Shown here piece after piece: positions 57,015 to 64,000 of a DNA stretch of 64,000 nt (position 1 is its first letter; every line of letters starts with the position of its first letter). The position numbers were made by a program, and so were the translations under genes. The DNA lies in the NCBI GenBank assembly GCA_963708795.1, contig CAVPUH010000005.1:1-64000 (forward strand), written 5' to 3'. This DNA is from DAIQRJ01 sp963708795. GTDB taxonomy: Bacteria > Actinomycetota > Actinomycetes > Propionibacteriales > DAIQRJ01. The notes below the pieces were generated by a model. The model did not search any database. It was not told where the DNA came from and saw only the letters and a list, made by a program, of their open reading frames with translations.

Positions 57015-57737
57015 GTGGACATCACGGTCAGCGGTCGCAAGTGTGAAGTGACGGATCGATTCCGCGATCACGTCGAGGAGAAGCTCAGCAAGCTCGAGCG
57101 CTTCGACGAACGCGTCGATCGGGTCGCCGTCCAGGTCTGCCACGAGCACAATCCGAGTCGGTCGTCGGTGGCCGAGCGCGTGGAGCTGACCTTCTTCACC
57201 AAGAAGGGCACCGTCGTACGGTCCGAGGCCTCTGCCGTCGACCGTTTCGCCGCGCTGGACGCTGCCCTCGACCGACTGTCCGCGCAGGTCCGCCGCTATC
57301 GCGACCGGACGAAGGTCCACCGCGGGCGGCACGCGCCAGTATCGGTGGCTCAGGCGACGGCGTCCCTGCTCGACCTGCCTCAGGTGCCGGCCGATCCGAC
57401 CGGCGTCGACGACGACGGACCAGCGCCCCACCGCGACGTCGCCGGCGTGGACGTCCAGGGCGACGGCCCGCTCGTCGTCCGGGAGAAGACCCACCACGCG
57501 TCGCCGATGCATCTGGCCGACGCGCTGGAGCAGATGGAACTGGTCGGGCACGACTTCTTCCTCTTCGTCGACGCGGCGACCATGCTGCCCAGCGTCGTCT
57601 ACCGCCGGCACGGCTACGACTTCGGTCTGATCCGGCTGGCCGACATGCCCGTGCACCCGGCGACCGGTCCTGGCACGGCCACCGCGAACGGCGCGACGAA
57701 CGGACACAAGAAGGCCTTCCAGCACGTCGCCGGGTGA
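57015..57737 (+). CDS. hpf: Long-form ribosome hibernation promoting factor
   Basis: This protein binds the 30S subunit and dimerises ribosomes into inactive 100S particles during starvation. The N-terminal RaiA/HPF domain is MDITVSGRKCEVTDRFRDHV, EEKLSKLERFDERVDRVAVQ, with VELTFFTKKGTVVRSEASAV and AALDAALDRLSAQVRRYRDR. The C-terminal dimerisation domain is VVREKTHHASPMHLADALEQ, MELVGHDFFLFVDAATMLPS, VVYRRHGYDFGLIRL. It is 240 residues and intact. The GTG at 57015 follows GGAGG at good spacing. This gene is the first of the Actinomycetia-like block. Confidence 0.95.
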   Translation: MDITVSGRKCEVTDRFRDHVEEKLSKLERFDERVDRVAVQVCHEHNPSRSSVAERVELTFFTKKGTVVRSEASAVDRFAALDAALDRLSAQVRRYRDRTKVHRGRHAPVSVAQATASLLDLPQVPADPTGVDDDGPAPHRDVAGVDVQGDGPLVVREKTHHASPMHLADALEQMELVGHDFFLFVDAATMLPSVVYRRHGYDFGLIRLADMPVHPATGPGTATANGATNGHKKAFQHVAG

Positions 57738-57833
57738 CCGTGACCCGGCAGGCTCGGTAGCAGAAGCCGTCGGCGGCGTTCGCGAGTGCAGGCTCCCGCT
57801 CGCTGTCGGCGGTGACCGCTAGGGTCGTGTGCC

Positions 57834-59087
57834 GTGTCCGTCAGGCCTGCGTCGACCACCACGCCGGAGTCGCCCGTCGAGGTCATGAGCATCCGTCAAG
57901 CGCGTCGGATCGCCCTCGCCGCACAGGGTTTCTCCGGTGTCCAGCGCACCCCGCCGAGCACGGTCCGGGCGGTCGACGCCGTCCTCGCCCGCACGCAGTT
58001 GTTCCAGATCGACTCGGTCAACATCGTGGCCCGGGCCCAGTACATGCCGATGTACTCCCGGCTCGGCCCGTATCCGCGCACCCTCATCGACAAGGCCGCC
58101 ACCGGAAGCCCCGCCCGCCCGGCCCGGCTCTTCGAGTTCTGGGCCCATGAGGCCAGCTACGTGCCGGTCGAGACCCAGCCGCTGCTGCGGCACCGCATGG
58201 CCGATGCCCGCGATCACGCCTGGGGCGGCATCGTGCGCCTGGCAGAAGAGAACCCGGGGCTGATCGAGCGCGTGCTCGACCAGGTCGGCGAGCTCGGCCC
58301 CGTCACCGCCCGCCAGCTCGACCCGGCCGCGGTCACCAGTCGCACCAACTGGGGCTGGAACTGGAACGAGGTCAAGATCGCCTGCGAGTGGCTGTTCTAC
58401 ACCGGCGCCATCACCAGCGCCGGCCGCACCAGTTCGTTCGAACGTCGCTACGACCTTCCCGAACGGGTGTTCCCGGCGCACGTGCTGGCCACGCCGACGC
58501 CGACGAAGGAGGAGGCGATCCGGGGCCTCGTCGAACGCTCCGCCCGCGCACACGGCGTGGGCACCGTGAAGGACTTCAGCGACTACTTCCGGCTGCCGGT
58601 CGCCGACACCACGGCCGCCGTGCTGGACCTCGTGGAGGACGGCACCCTGCAGCCGGCCCGGGTCGAGGGCTGGACCCGGCCCGCCTACCTCCACTCCGAG
58701 GCCGTTCGCCCGGCCAGACTGTCGGCAGCGGCTCTCCTCAGCCCGTTCGACCCGGTCGTGTGGCTCCGCTCCCGGGCCGAGGCGCTGTTCGACTTCACGT
58801 ACCGCATCGAGATCTACACGCCGTCGCACAAGCGCGTCTACGGCTACTACGTGCTGCCGTTCCTCCTCGGCGACCGCATCGCCGCGCGCGTCGACCTCAA
58901 GGCCGATCGAGCGGCCGGCGTGCTGCGCGTCCTCGCCGCCCACCGGGAGCGGTCGGCGCCGCCGCACACCGCCGAGCGGCTCGCGGCCGAACTCCGCCGG
59001 TTCGCCGGCTGGCTGGGCTGTGACGAGGTCCAGGTGCTGCCCGTCGGAGATCTGGCCGTGGACCTCGGCGGGCAGGTCGGCGGTTAA
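57834..59087 (+). CDS. AlkX/YcaQ-family DNA glycosylase-like protein
   Basis: This is a winged-helix DNA glycosylase of the HTH_42 (YcaQ/AlkZ) family, which removes or unhooks bulky and crosslinked bases. The catalytic QxD-type motif is visible in ARTQLFQIDSVNIVARAQYM. RPARLFEFWAHEASYVPVET, RTNWGWNWNEVKIACEWLFY and RTSSFERRYDLPERVFPAHV are family marks. The C-terminal wing reads SPFDPVVWLRSRAEALFDFT, YRIEIYTPSHKRVYGYYVLP. It is 417 residues, intact. Starts could be the GTG at 57834 or the ATG at 57885, the latter beginning MSIRQARRIALAAQGF. It is not near other repair genes. Confidence 0.93.
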   Translation: MSVRPASTTTPESPVEVMSIRQARRIALAAQGFSGVQRTPPSTVRAVDAVLARTQLFQIDSVNIVARAQYMPMYSRLGPYPRTLIDKAATGSPARPARLFEFWAHEASYVPVETQPLLRHRMADARDHAWGGIVRLAEENPGLIERVLDQVGELGPVTARQLDPAAVTSRTNWGWNWNEVKIACEWLFYTGAITSAGRTSSFERRYDLPERVFPAHVLATPTPTKEEAIRGLVERSARAHGVGTVKDFSDYFRLPVADTTAAVLDLVEDGTLQPARVEGWTRPAYLHSEAVRPARLSAAALLSPFDPVVWLRSRAEALFDFTYRIEIYTPSHKRVYGYYVLPFLLGDRIAARVDLKADRAAGVLRVLAAHRERSAPPHTAERLAAELRRFAGWLGCDEVQVLPVGDLAVDLGGQVGG

Positions 59088-59147
59088 ACTCGGCTCGCCC
59101 ATCACCACCACGCCCGCCCACCGAGACCTCCGACGGATGCTGCTGCC

Positions 59148-60441
59148 GTGACTGCTCCCACCGTGTCCCTGACCACCTTGAGCCGTGACGAACTCGAGTC
59201 GTTGCGCGCCGACCAGCAGGATGCGTACGACCTGCTCCAGGCCCGCGGCCTGGCCCTCGATCTGACCCGGGGCAAGCCGTCGCCGGCGCAGCTCGACCTC
59301 TCGAACGGATTGCTGGACCTGCCGGGTGACGGGCACACGACCGACGCCTCGGGCGTCGATGTCCGCAACTACGGCGGCGTCCAGGGGCTGAAGGAGCTCC
59401 GCAGCATCTTCTCCGAGCTGCTGAACGTCCCGGTGGATCAGCTCGTCGCCGGCGACAACGCCAGCCTCGCGATGATGCACGACGTGCTCGTGTACTCGCT
59501 GCTCAAGGGCAACCACGACTCCGACGGACCGTGGGTGGCCGGCGGCCCGGTCAAGTTCCTGTGCCCGTCGCCGGGCTATGACCGGCACTTCGCGTTGTGC
59601 GCCCAGTTCGGCATCGAGATGATCCCGGTCTCGCTGAACGACGACGGTCCCGACGTCGACGAGGTGGCCGCTCTCGTCGCTGCCGATCCTCAGATCAAGG
59701 GCATCTGGCTGGTCCCGACGTATGCCAACCCGACCGGCGCGGTCGTGTCCGACGACGTCGCGCGGGCCCTCGCGTCCATGCCGGCGGCAGCCGCGGACTT
59801 CCGGATCTTCTGGGACAACGCGTACGCCGTCCACCACCTGACCGAGGTGGAGACGCCGACCGCGGACATCCTGCGGTTCGCCGACGAGGCCGGCCACCCC
59901 GACCGGGTGTACGTCTTCGCCTCGACCTCGAAGATCACCTTCGCCGGGGCAGGTGTGTGCTTCTTCGGTGGGTCGGACGCGAACGTCGCCTGGTACCTGC
60001 GGCACCTGGCGAAGCGGACGATCGGCCCGGACAAGGTCAACCAGCTCCGGCACGCGCTGTTCCTGCGCGATGCGGCGGGTGTCCGCGAGCTGATGGCGCG
60101 GCACCGGGACGATCATCGCGCCCAAGTTCGAGCTGGTCACCTCGATCCTCCAGGATCGCCTCGGCGCGCTCCAGGCCGCGACCTGGACCGAGCCCAAGGG
60201 TGGCTACTTCGTCAGCCTCGACGTGCTCGACGGCACTGCGGCCCGTGTGGTGGAGCTCGCCAAGGCGGCCGGGATCGCGATGACCCCTGCCGGGTCGGCG
60301 TTCCCGTACGGCAGCGACCCCCGCGACCGCAACATCCGTATCGCTCCCACGTTCCCGTCCGCCGACGAGGTGGCGGACGCCATCGACGGACTGGCCACGT
60401 GCGTTCTGCTGGCGGCGACGGAGAAGCTGCTCGCGGGCTGA
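59148..60441 (+). CDS. aspT: Aspartate aminotransferase, type Ic (AspT)
   Basis: This is a PLP-dependent aminotransferase converting aspartate and 2-oxoglutarate to oxaloacetate and glutamate. ALDLTRGKPSPAQLDLSNGL and VRNYGGVQGLKELRSIFSEL belong to the Ic subgroup. GIWLVPTYANPTGAVVSDDV, FRIFWDNAYAVHHL and the PLP lysine in VFASTSKITFAGAGVCFFGG follow. The C-terminal part is AATWTEPKGGYFVSLDVLDG, TPAGSAFPYGSDPRDRNIRI. It has one frame break near 60107 (RDDHRAQV repairs to RTIIAPKFELV), the only one clear to me in this block. Length is about 431 residues. It converges on GH27 with 3 bp between stops. Confidence 0.92.
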
Positions 60442-60444
60442 GCT

Positions 60445-61917
60445 TCAGCGCGGATCGACCCGCAGCAGCCTGGTCCCGTGCGAGGGGACGTCCGCGGTGA
60501 AGCCGTCGGCCCGCTCGCCGAGGGCGGTGTCTGACCAGACGTCGTGCACCGTCGCGGGATCGGCGAATCCGATGTCGCTCCAGCGCGCTGTCACCGCGGC
60601 CGTCCGCGGACCGAGGTTGAACAACGCGACCGTCCACGTGCCGTCGGCGTTCTGGACGCGCCAGACCTGAGTGGTACCGCCGGCTTTGACGGGCGATGCC
60701 GCGCGACCGGCTGCGTTGATGGCGAGAACGTCACGGTTGGTCAACAGTTGACGTCCCAGCGGGTCGAGTCTTGTGAGGTCGTCGCCGGTGTAAAGCGGTG
60801 TCGCCGAGATGGCCCAGAGTGTCATGTACGACCGACGCTCGTCGTCGGTGATGCCATCCATCACGCCGTTGCCGACATCGAGGGAGTCGAAGTTGTTCCA
60901 GCCCTTCGGTCCGCCGAGGTCGACCCAGCGAGGCGCGTCGTCGAAGCGCAGCGCGATCGACTTGTCCCAGCGCACAAGAGTCTTGCAGTAGCACTCGACG
61001 TCCTTGTCGATTCGCCACCCGTCGGAGTATCGCTGCCACGCATCGATGGCCGACGGATCGAGAGCCCACGAGAGCACGAGTTGGACAGGCCGACCGGTCT
61101 TGGCGAACGCGTCGTGCCACGCCTTGACGTCCGAGCGATTGTCGTGGTCGGGATCGGTGCGGTACGAGCCTGGACCGACGCCGTCGAGCTTGAGCAGGTC
61201 GTAGCCCCAGTCGGCGAGCAACTTCGCAACGGAATCGACGTACGCCTGGGCGCAGGGTTTCTCGAAGTCGATCTTGTAGGAGCTGTTCCAGCCATTCGTC
61301 TTTCGCAGATCGGGATAGACGATGTCGTGGGTTCGGCATCCTGGGGCGCCGGCGATCGGATCGTTGCTGCGTTGGTAGAGCTGCCGGTCGAGGCCGACGG
61401 TGAGATAGATGCCGGCCTTCAGGCCGAGGCTGTGAATCCGACGAGCCACGTAGGCCATCCCGTGCGGGAACCGGATGGAGTCCGCCCGTGGCCGCCCGTG
61501 GCCGTCGTACTCGCGATCCCAGTTCCACTTCGACTGCCAGCCGGCGTCGATGTTCACATAGGTGTAGCCGTACGGCTTCAACGTCGTGGCGAGAGCCTCG
61601 GCCTGGCCCAGGAGGTTGGGCTCGGTGAGCCAACTCGCGTAGCCGTTCGGGTTCAGCCCCGGATACTTGCTCGACTGCATGCTCCAGCTGCTCCAACCGC
61701 GATAGGGCTGGGCGGAGTCGGATCTGGTCGACGTCGGTGACGAGGTCGCGCCCGAACTGACCGACCCAGCCGATGGGCCGCCGCCGGCGCACGAGACCAG
61801 GCCGACAATGAGCGCCAGCGCGAGAGCCACGACTGGGAGCTGAATCCTGCCAGCTCGTGTACGGAAGATCGAGCGGGACGATCGTCGGCGCGCCACGCCC
61901 GACACCTTCGCTTGCAC
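60445..61917 (-). CDS. GH27-family glycoside hydrolase lipoprotein (alpha-galactosidase-like)
   Basis: This is an exported alpha-galactosidase-type enzyme. The N-terminus has a basic region, a hydrophobic core and a lipobox (LALIVGLVSCAGGG), so it is probably a surface lipoprotein. GWSSWSMQSSKYPGLNPNGY, GYTYVNIDAGWQSKWNWDRE and HSLGLKAGIYLTVGLDRQLY are the (beta/alpha)8 motifs. The nucleophile Asp is in WGYDLLKLDGVGPG and the acid/base in SDGWRIDKDVECYC. APRWVDLGGPKGWNNFDSLD follows, then a C-terminal beta domain. It is intact. The start is uncertain: GTG at 61917 or at 61905. Confidence 0.9.
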   Translation of the reverse strand: MQAKVSGVARRRSSRSIFRTRAGRIQLPVVALALALIVGLVSCAGGGPSAGSVSSGATSSPTSTRSDSAQPYRGWSSWSMQSSKYPGLNPNGYASWLTEPNLLGQAEALATTLKPYGYTYVNIDAGWQSKWNWDREYDGHGRPRADSIRFPHGMAYVARRIHSLGLKAGIYLTVGLDRQLYQRSNDPIAGAPGCRTHDIVYPDLRKTNGWNSSYKIDFEKPCAQAYVDSVAKLLADWGYDLLKLDGVGPGSYRTDPDHDNRSDVKAWHDAFAKTGRPVQLVLSWALDPSAIDAWQRYSDGWRIDKDVECYCKTLVRWDKSIALRFDDAPRWVDLGGPKGWNNFDSLDVGNGVMDGITDDERRSYMTLWAISATPLYTGDDLTRLDPLGRQLLTNRDVLAINAAGRAASPVKAGGTTQVWRVQNADGTWTVALFNLGPRTAAVTARWSDIGFADPATVHDVWSDTALGERADGFTADVPSHGTRLLRVDPR

Positions 61918-61990
61918 CGTCAACGATGTCAAAGCGGAGGTTGTCCAGGTTGTTCCACCCTTGTGGGCCGTCGAGTGAAACCCAGCGCAC
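61918..61990 (-). pseudogene. Fragment of a second GH27-like gene
   Basis: On the same strand as the GH27 gene, this segment codes RWVSLDGPQGWNNLDNLRFD, matching RWVDLGGPKGWNNFDSLD of the intact enzyme (about 12 of 18 residues agree). It is followed by IVDGASEGVG and then runs into the intact gene's first codons, and it is cut at its upstream edge by the tandem array. It looks like the leftover of a GH27 duplication. Confidence 0.6.
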
Positions 61991-62280
61991 TGGTTGCCTG
62001 ACAACCCGCCTCCGGGACGTTGGTGGTCAGGCGGAGCGTGCGTCTGGGCGCACTGGTTGCCTGACAACTGTCCCTGGGGCGTCGGTGGTCAGACGGAGCG
62101 TGCGTCTGAGCGCACGGGTTGCCTGACAACGTCGCCGGGGCGTCGGTGGTCAGGCGGAGCGTGCGTCTGGGCGCACGGGTTGCCTGACAACGTCCCCGGT
62201 GCGTCGGTGGTCAGGCGGAGCGTGCGTCTGAGCGCACGGGCTGCCTGACAACGCTGCCCGGTGCGTCGGTGGTCAGGCGG
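61984..62280. repeat. Tandem array of five 61-63 bp units with hairpins
   Basis: Units begin GTTGCCTGACAAC at 61993, 62056, 62118, 62179 and (with one change) 62240, giving periods of 63, 62, 61 and 61 bp. Within each, GCCTGAC can pair with a later GTCAGGC, and the joining segment CGTGCG-TCTGRG-CGCACK forms a second hairpin. The spacer between the arms varies most. The period is not a multiple of three, so it is not coding. It fills the gap between GH27 and MFS genes. Confidence 0.92.
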
Positions 62281-62312
62281 CAACGGACGGTCGTGACCCC
62301 GGGGCCCGGCGC

Positions 62313-63629
62313 TCAGTCGGCGTCCGCCGCCGTGAGCGCGGCGGCCTCGGTCTCCGAGCCGGGAGCCGGGTCGTGGTCGTCGACGTGCGCGAGGACGGAC
62401 CTGCCGCTGAAGAGCACGACGACCCCGATCATCGTCGCGCCGGCGCCGACCCAGAAGGGGACGTGGGAGTTGAAGGTCTCTCCGAGCTTGCCGGCGAGGT
62501 AGGGGGCGATGGCGCCGCCACCGAACCGGACGAAGCTGTACGCCGCGCTCGCCACCGATCGTTCGACCGGCGCCGCGATCATCACGGTCTCGGTGATGAG
62601 CGTGTTGTTGATGCCGATGAACAGGCCGGCCACGATGATGCAGGCGATCAGGACGCTGGAGTTGGTGGTGAACGCCGCCATGGTGGCGAGGTCCAGCGCG
62701 AACAGCGTCAGGACCACGCCGATGCCGTTGATGGTGCCGATCGCGCGTTGCAGCCGGGGCGCGATGAAGACCGACGACACGGCCACACAGATGCCCCAGC
62801 CGCAGAAGATCAGGCCGATGTGGATGGCGCCGTGGATCGGGTGGGTGGCTTCGCCGAGCGGGAACGGCGCGTAGGCCAGCATCGTGAAGAACCCGAAGTT
62901 GTAGAGCAGGGCGGTCATGCCGACGGTGAGCAGGCTGCGGTGTCGCAGGGCCCGGAACGGGTCGAGCAGCGAGCTGTGGGGGCCGATGGCCGGCGTGTTC
63001 TTCAGCATGGTGGTGGTGCCGATGAACGCGATCGCCATCAACGCCGCGACGCCGAAGAACGGGCCGCGCCAGCTGATGCTGCCCAGCAGGCCGCCGACGA
63101 GCGGTCCGGTGGCGATGCCGATGCCCAGCGCGGCCTCGTAGAGGATGATCGCCTTCGCCACTCCGCCGCTCGCGGCACCGACGATGGTGGCGAGCGCGGT
63201 CGCGATGAACAGGGCGTTGCCCAGACCCCAGCCGGCCCGGAACCCGACGATCTGGCCGATGGTGTTCGACGCGCCGGCGAGGGCGGCGAACACGACGATC
63301 AGGGCCAGCCCGGCCTGCATGGTGCGCTTCGATCCGACCCGGCTGGAGATCACGCCGGTGACGAGCATGGTGACACCCGTGACGGCCATGTAGCTGGTGA
63401 ACAGCAGACTCACCTGCGAGGGGCTCGCGTTCAGCTTCGCGGCGATCGGCTGGAGGATCGGATCGACCAGGCCGATGCCCATGAACGCGATGACGCTCGC
63501 GAACGCGACCGCCCAGACCGCCTTCGGCTGGTGGAGGATGCTGCTCCCGTCGCCGCCGGCGGGGCCGGGTGAGGCCGGCGAGACGGACGGGCCGGGGTGG
63601 TTACCGGTGGATGTCACCGAGGTGGCCAT
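62313..63629 (-). CDS. MFS exporter, 12 spans
   Basis: This is an intact 438-residue major facilitator of the DHA1 type. WAVAFASVIAFMGIGLVDPI, LQPIAAKLNASPSQVSLLFT and SYMAVTGVTMLVTGVISSRV form the first spans, with the motif RVGSKRTMQAGLALIVVFAA. The second half contains GMTALLYNFGFFTMLAYAPF and VIACIIVAGLFIGINNTLIT-type segments. The N- and C-termini are hydrophilic and disordered (Ser/Pro/Gly and acidic). It lies 49 bp after the marR-like gene on the same strand, so the regulator likely controls it. The substrate is unknown. Confidence 0.9.
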   Translation of the reverse strand: MATSVTSTGNHPGPSVSPASPGPAGGDGSSILHQPKAVWAVAFASVIAFMGIGLVDPILQPIAAKLNASPSQVSLLFTSYMAVTGVTMLVTGVISSRVGSKRTMQAGLALIVVFAALAGASNTIGQIVGFRAGWGLGNALFIATALATIVGAASGGVAKAIILYEAALGIGIATGPLVGGLLGSISWRGPFFGVAALMAIAFIGTTTMLKNTPAIGPHSSLLDPFRALRHRSLLTVGMTALLYNFGFFTMLAYAPFPLGEATHPIHGAIHIGLIFCGWGICVAVSSVFIAPRLQRAIGTINGIGVVLTLFALDLATMAAFTTNSSVLIACIIVAGLFIGINNTLITETVMIAAPVERSVASAAYSFVRFGGGAIAPYLAGKLGETFNSHVPFWVGAGATMIGVVVLFSGRSVLAHVDDHDPAPGSETEAAALTAADAD

Positions 63630-63678
63630 CAGTGCGGTGCGACCTTTCGGGTGTGCGACGTGGTGGGTGGAGGCGAGG

Positions 63679-64000
63679 TCAGGGTCGGTCGGGGTCGGCC
63701 GGAGCCACCTTCGACCGGACCTCGGCGGTGACGCTGCGCAGGCTGTCGAGCGAGCGCGCGATCTCCGCCCGCTCGTCGTGGCTCAGGTGGCCCAGTGGTT
63801 CGGACAGCGCCTCGGCGATCGCCTGGCCGGCGCGGGCCACGACGTCGAGTCCGGCGTCGGTGACCTCGACGAGGACGGCGCGGGCGTCGGTCGGGTCGGT
63901 CGTGCGGGTGACGAACCCACCGGCCTCGAGCCGGTCGACCAGCGTCGTCATCGACGGCTGCGAGCACCGTTGGGTCTTCGCGAGCACGGAGATCCGGAGC
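63679..64000 (-). CDS. MarR-family regulator, 5' end outside window
   Basis: This is the C-terminal part of a MarR repressor. ISVLAKTQRCSQPSMTTLVD and RLEAGGFVTRTTDPTDARAV form recognition helix and wing. LVEVTDAGLDVVARAGQAIA, EALSEPLGHLSHDERAEIAR is the C-terminal helix pair. The gene runs off the right edge. It is the first gene of a marR-MFS unit, an arrangement repeated at 41.3-43.3 kb with unrelated sequences. Confidence 0.88.
   Translation of the reverse strand, partial: LRISVLAKTQRCSQPSMTTLVDRLEAGGFVTRTTDPTDARAVLVEVTDAGLDVVARAGQAIAEALSEPLGHLSHDERAEIARSLDSLRSVTAEVRSKVAPADPDRP

Noticed and set aside
61984..62280. CRISPR array
   Set aside because: Units abut with no unique spacers; most of each 61-63 bp unit is conserved, and no cas genes are near.

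Overview
This 64 kb window is very GC-rich, gene-dense actinobacterial DNA. Positions 1 to about 56.6 kb look most like a member of Thermoleophilia/Solirubrobacterales. That is an inference from a cofactor F420 operon (cofD-cofC-cofE), an alternative D-glutamate route for cell-wall synthesis (murL-murD2), ethylmalonyl-CoA pathway genes (ccr, ecm, a MeaB-like chaperone) and many secreted proteins with short basic C-terminal modules. The last 7 kb (ribosome hibernation factor, AlkX/YcaQ-like glycosylase, Ic-type aspartate aminotransferase, GH27 glycosidase, MarR plus MFS exporter) resembles ordinary Actinomycetia genes. It also has far fewer frame breaks, so it may be transferred DNA or an assembly join.

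Most genes before 56.6 kb are broken by single-base frame changes at a rate no living genome would tolerate in essential genes (murB, murL, murD2, cofE, ccr, corA). The repairs are nearly always removal of one extra base, often directly after a CG dinucleotide. I treat these as sequencing or consensus errors, give each gene its reconstructed span, and do not call them pseudogenes.

Layout. 0-6.4 kb: Ser/Thr kinase, three tRNAs, secreted proteins, and a c-di-GMP-I riboswitch in front of a subtilisin-like (S8) secreted protease. 6.4-10.5 kb: an operon with inositol monophosphatase and amidase, then a crotonase. 10.5-14.5 kb: three overlapping genes for secreted Ca-binding-repeat proteins. 14.6-17.9 kb: murB, then the F420 operon. 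17.9-22.3 kb: a second S8 protease with the same Shine-Dalgarno hairpin and the same Trp-rich repeat tail, followed by a GAF-GGDEF-EAL c-di-GMP enzyme. 22.3-28.9 kb: acetyltransferase, Tat-exported TIM-barrel protein, RTX-like protein, GT39 glycosyltransferase, and a sigma/HxlR/EthD-like cluster. 28.9-36.6 kb: PhoD-like phosphatase, lipoproteins, YgfZ, an ECF sigma operon, a receiver protein and a DEDD/GIY-YIG nuclease. 36.6-40.5 kb: murL-murD2 and an HtrA-like protease. 40.6-44.2 kb: an AbrB/PIN toxin-antitoxin pair, MarR-MFS and CorA. 44.2-49.9 kb: the ccr-ecm-meaB region, with two perfect palindromes in its divergent promoter. 49.7-53.1 kb: SDR, three tandem hairpins, a P-loop kinase and a trypsin-like protease. 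53.1-56.6 kb: one large nSTAND-WD40 protein. 57.0-64 kb: the Actinomycetia-like block, with a five-copy 61-63 bp tandem array beside a GH27 gene fragment.

The most interesting themes are the possible c-di-GMP control of twin S8 proteases with tryptophan-repeat tails, and the 61-bp tandem array with two hairpins per unit.
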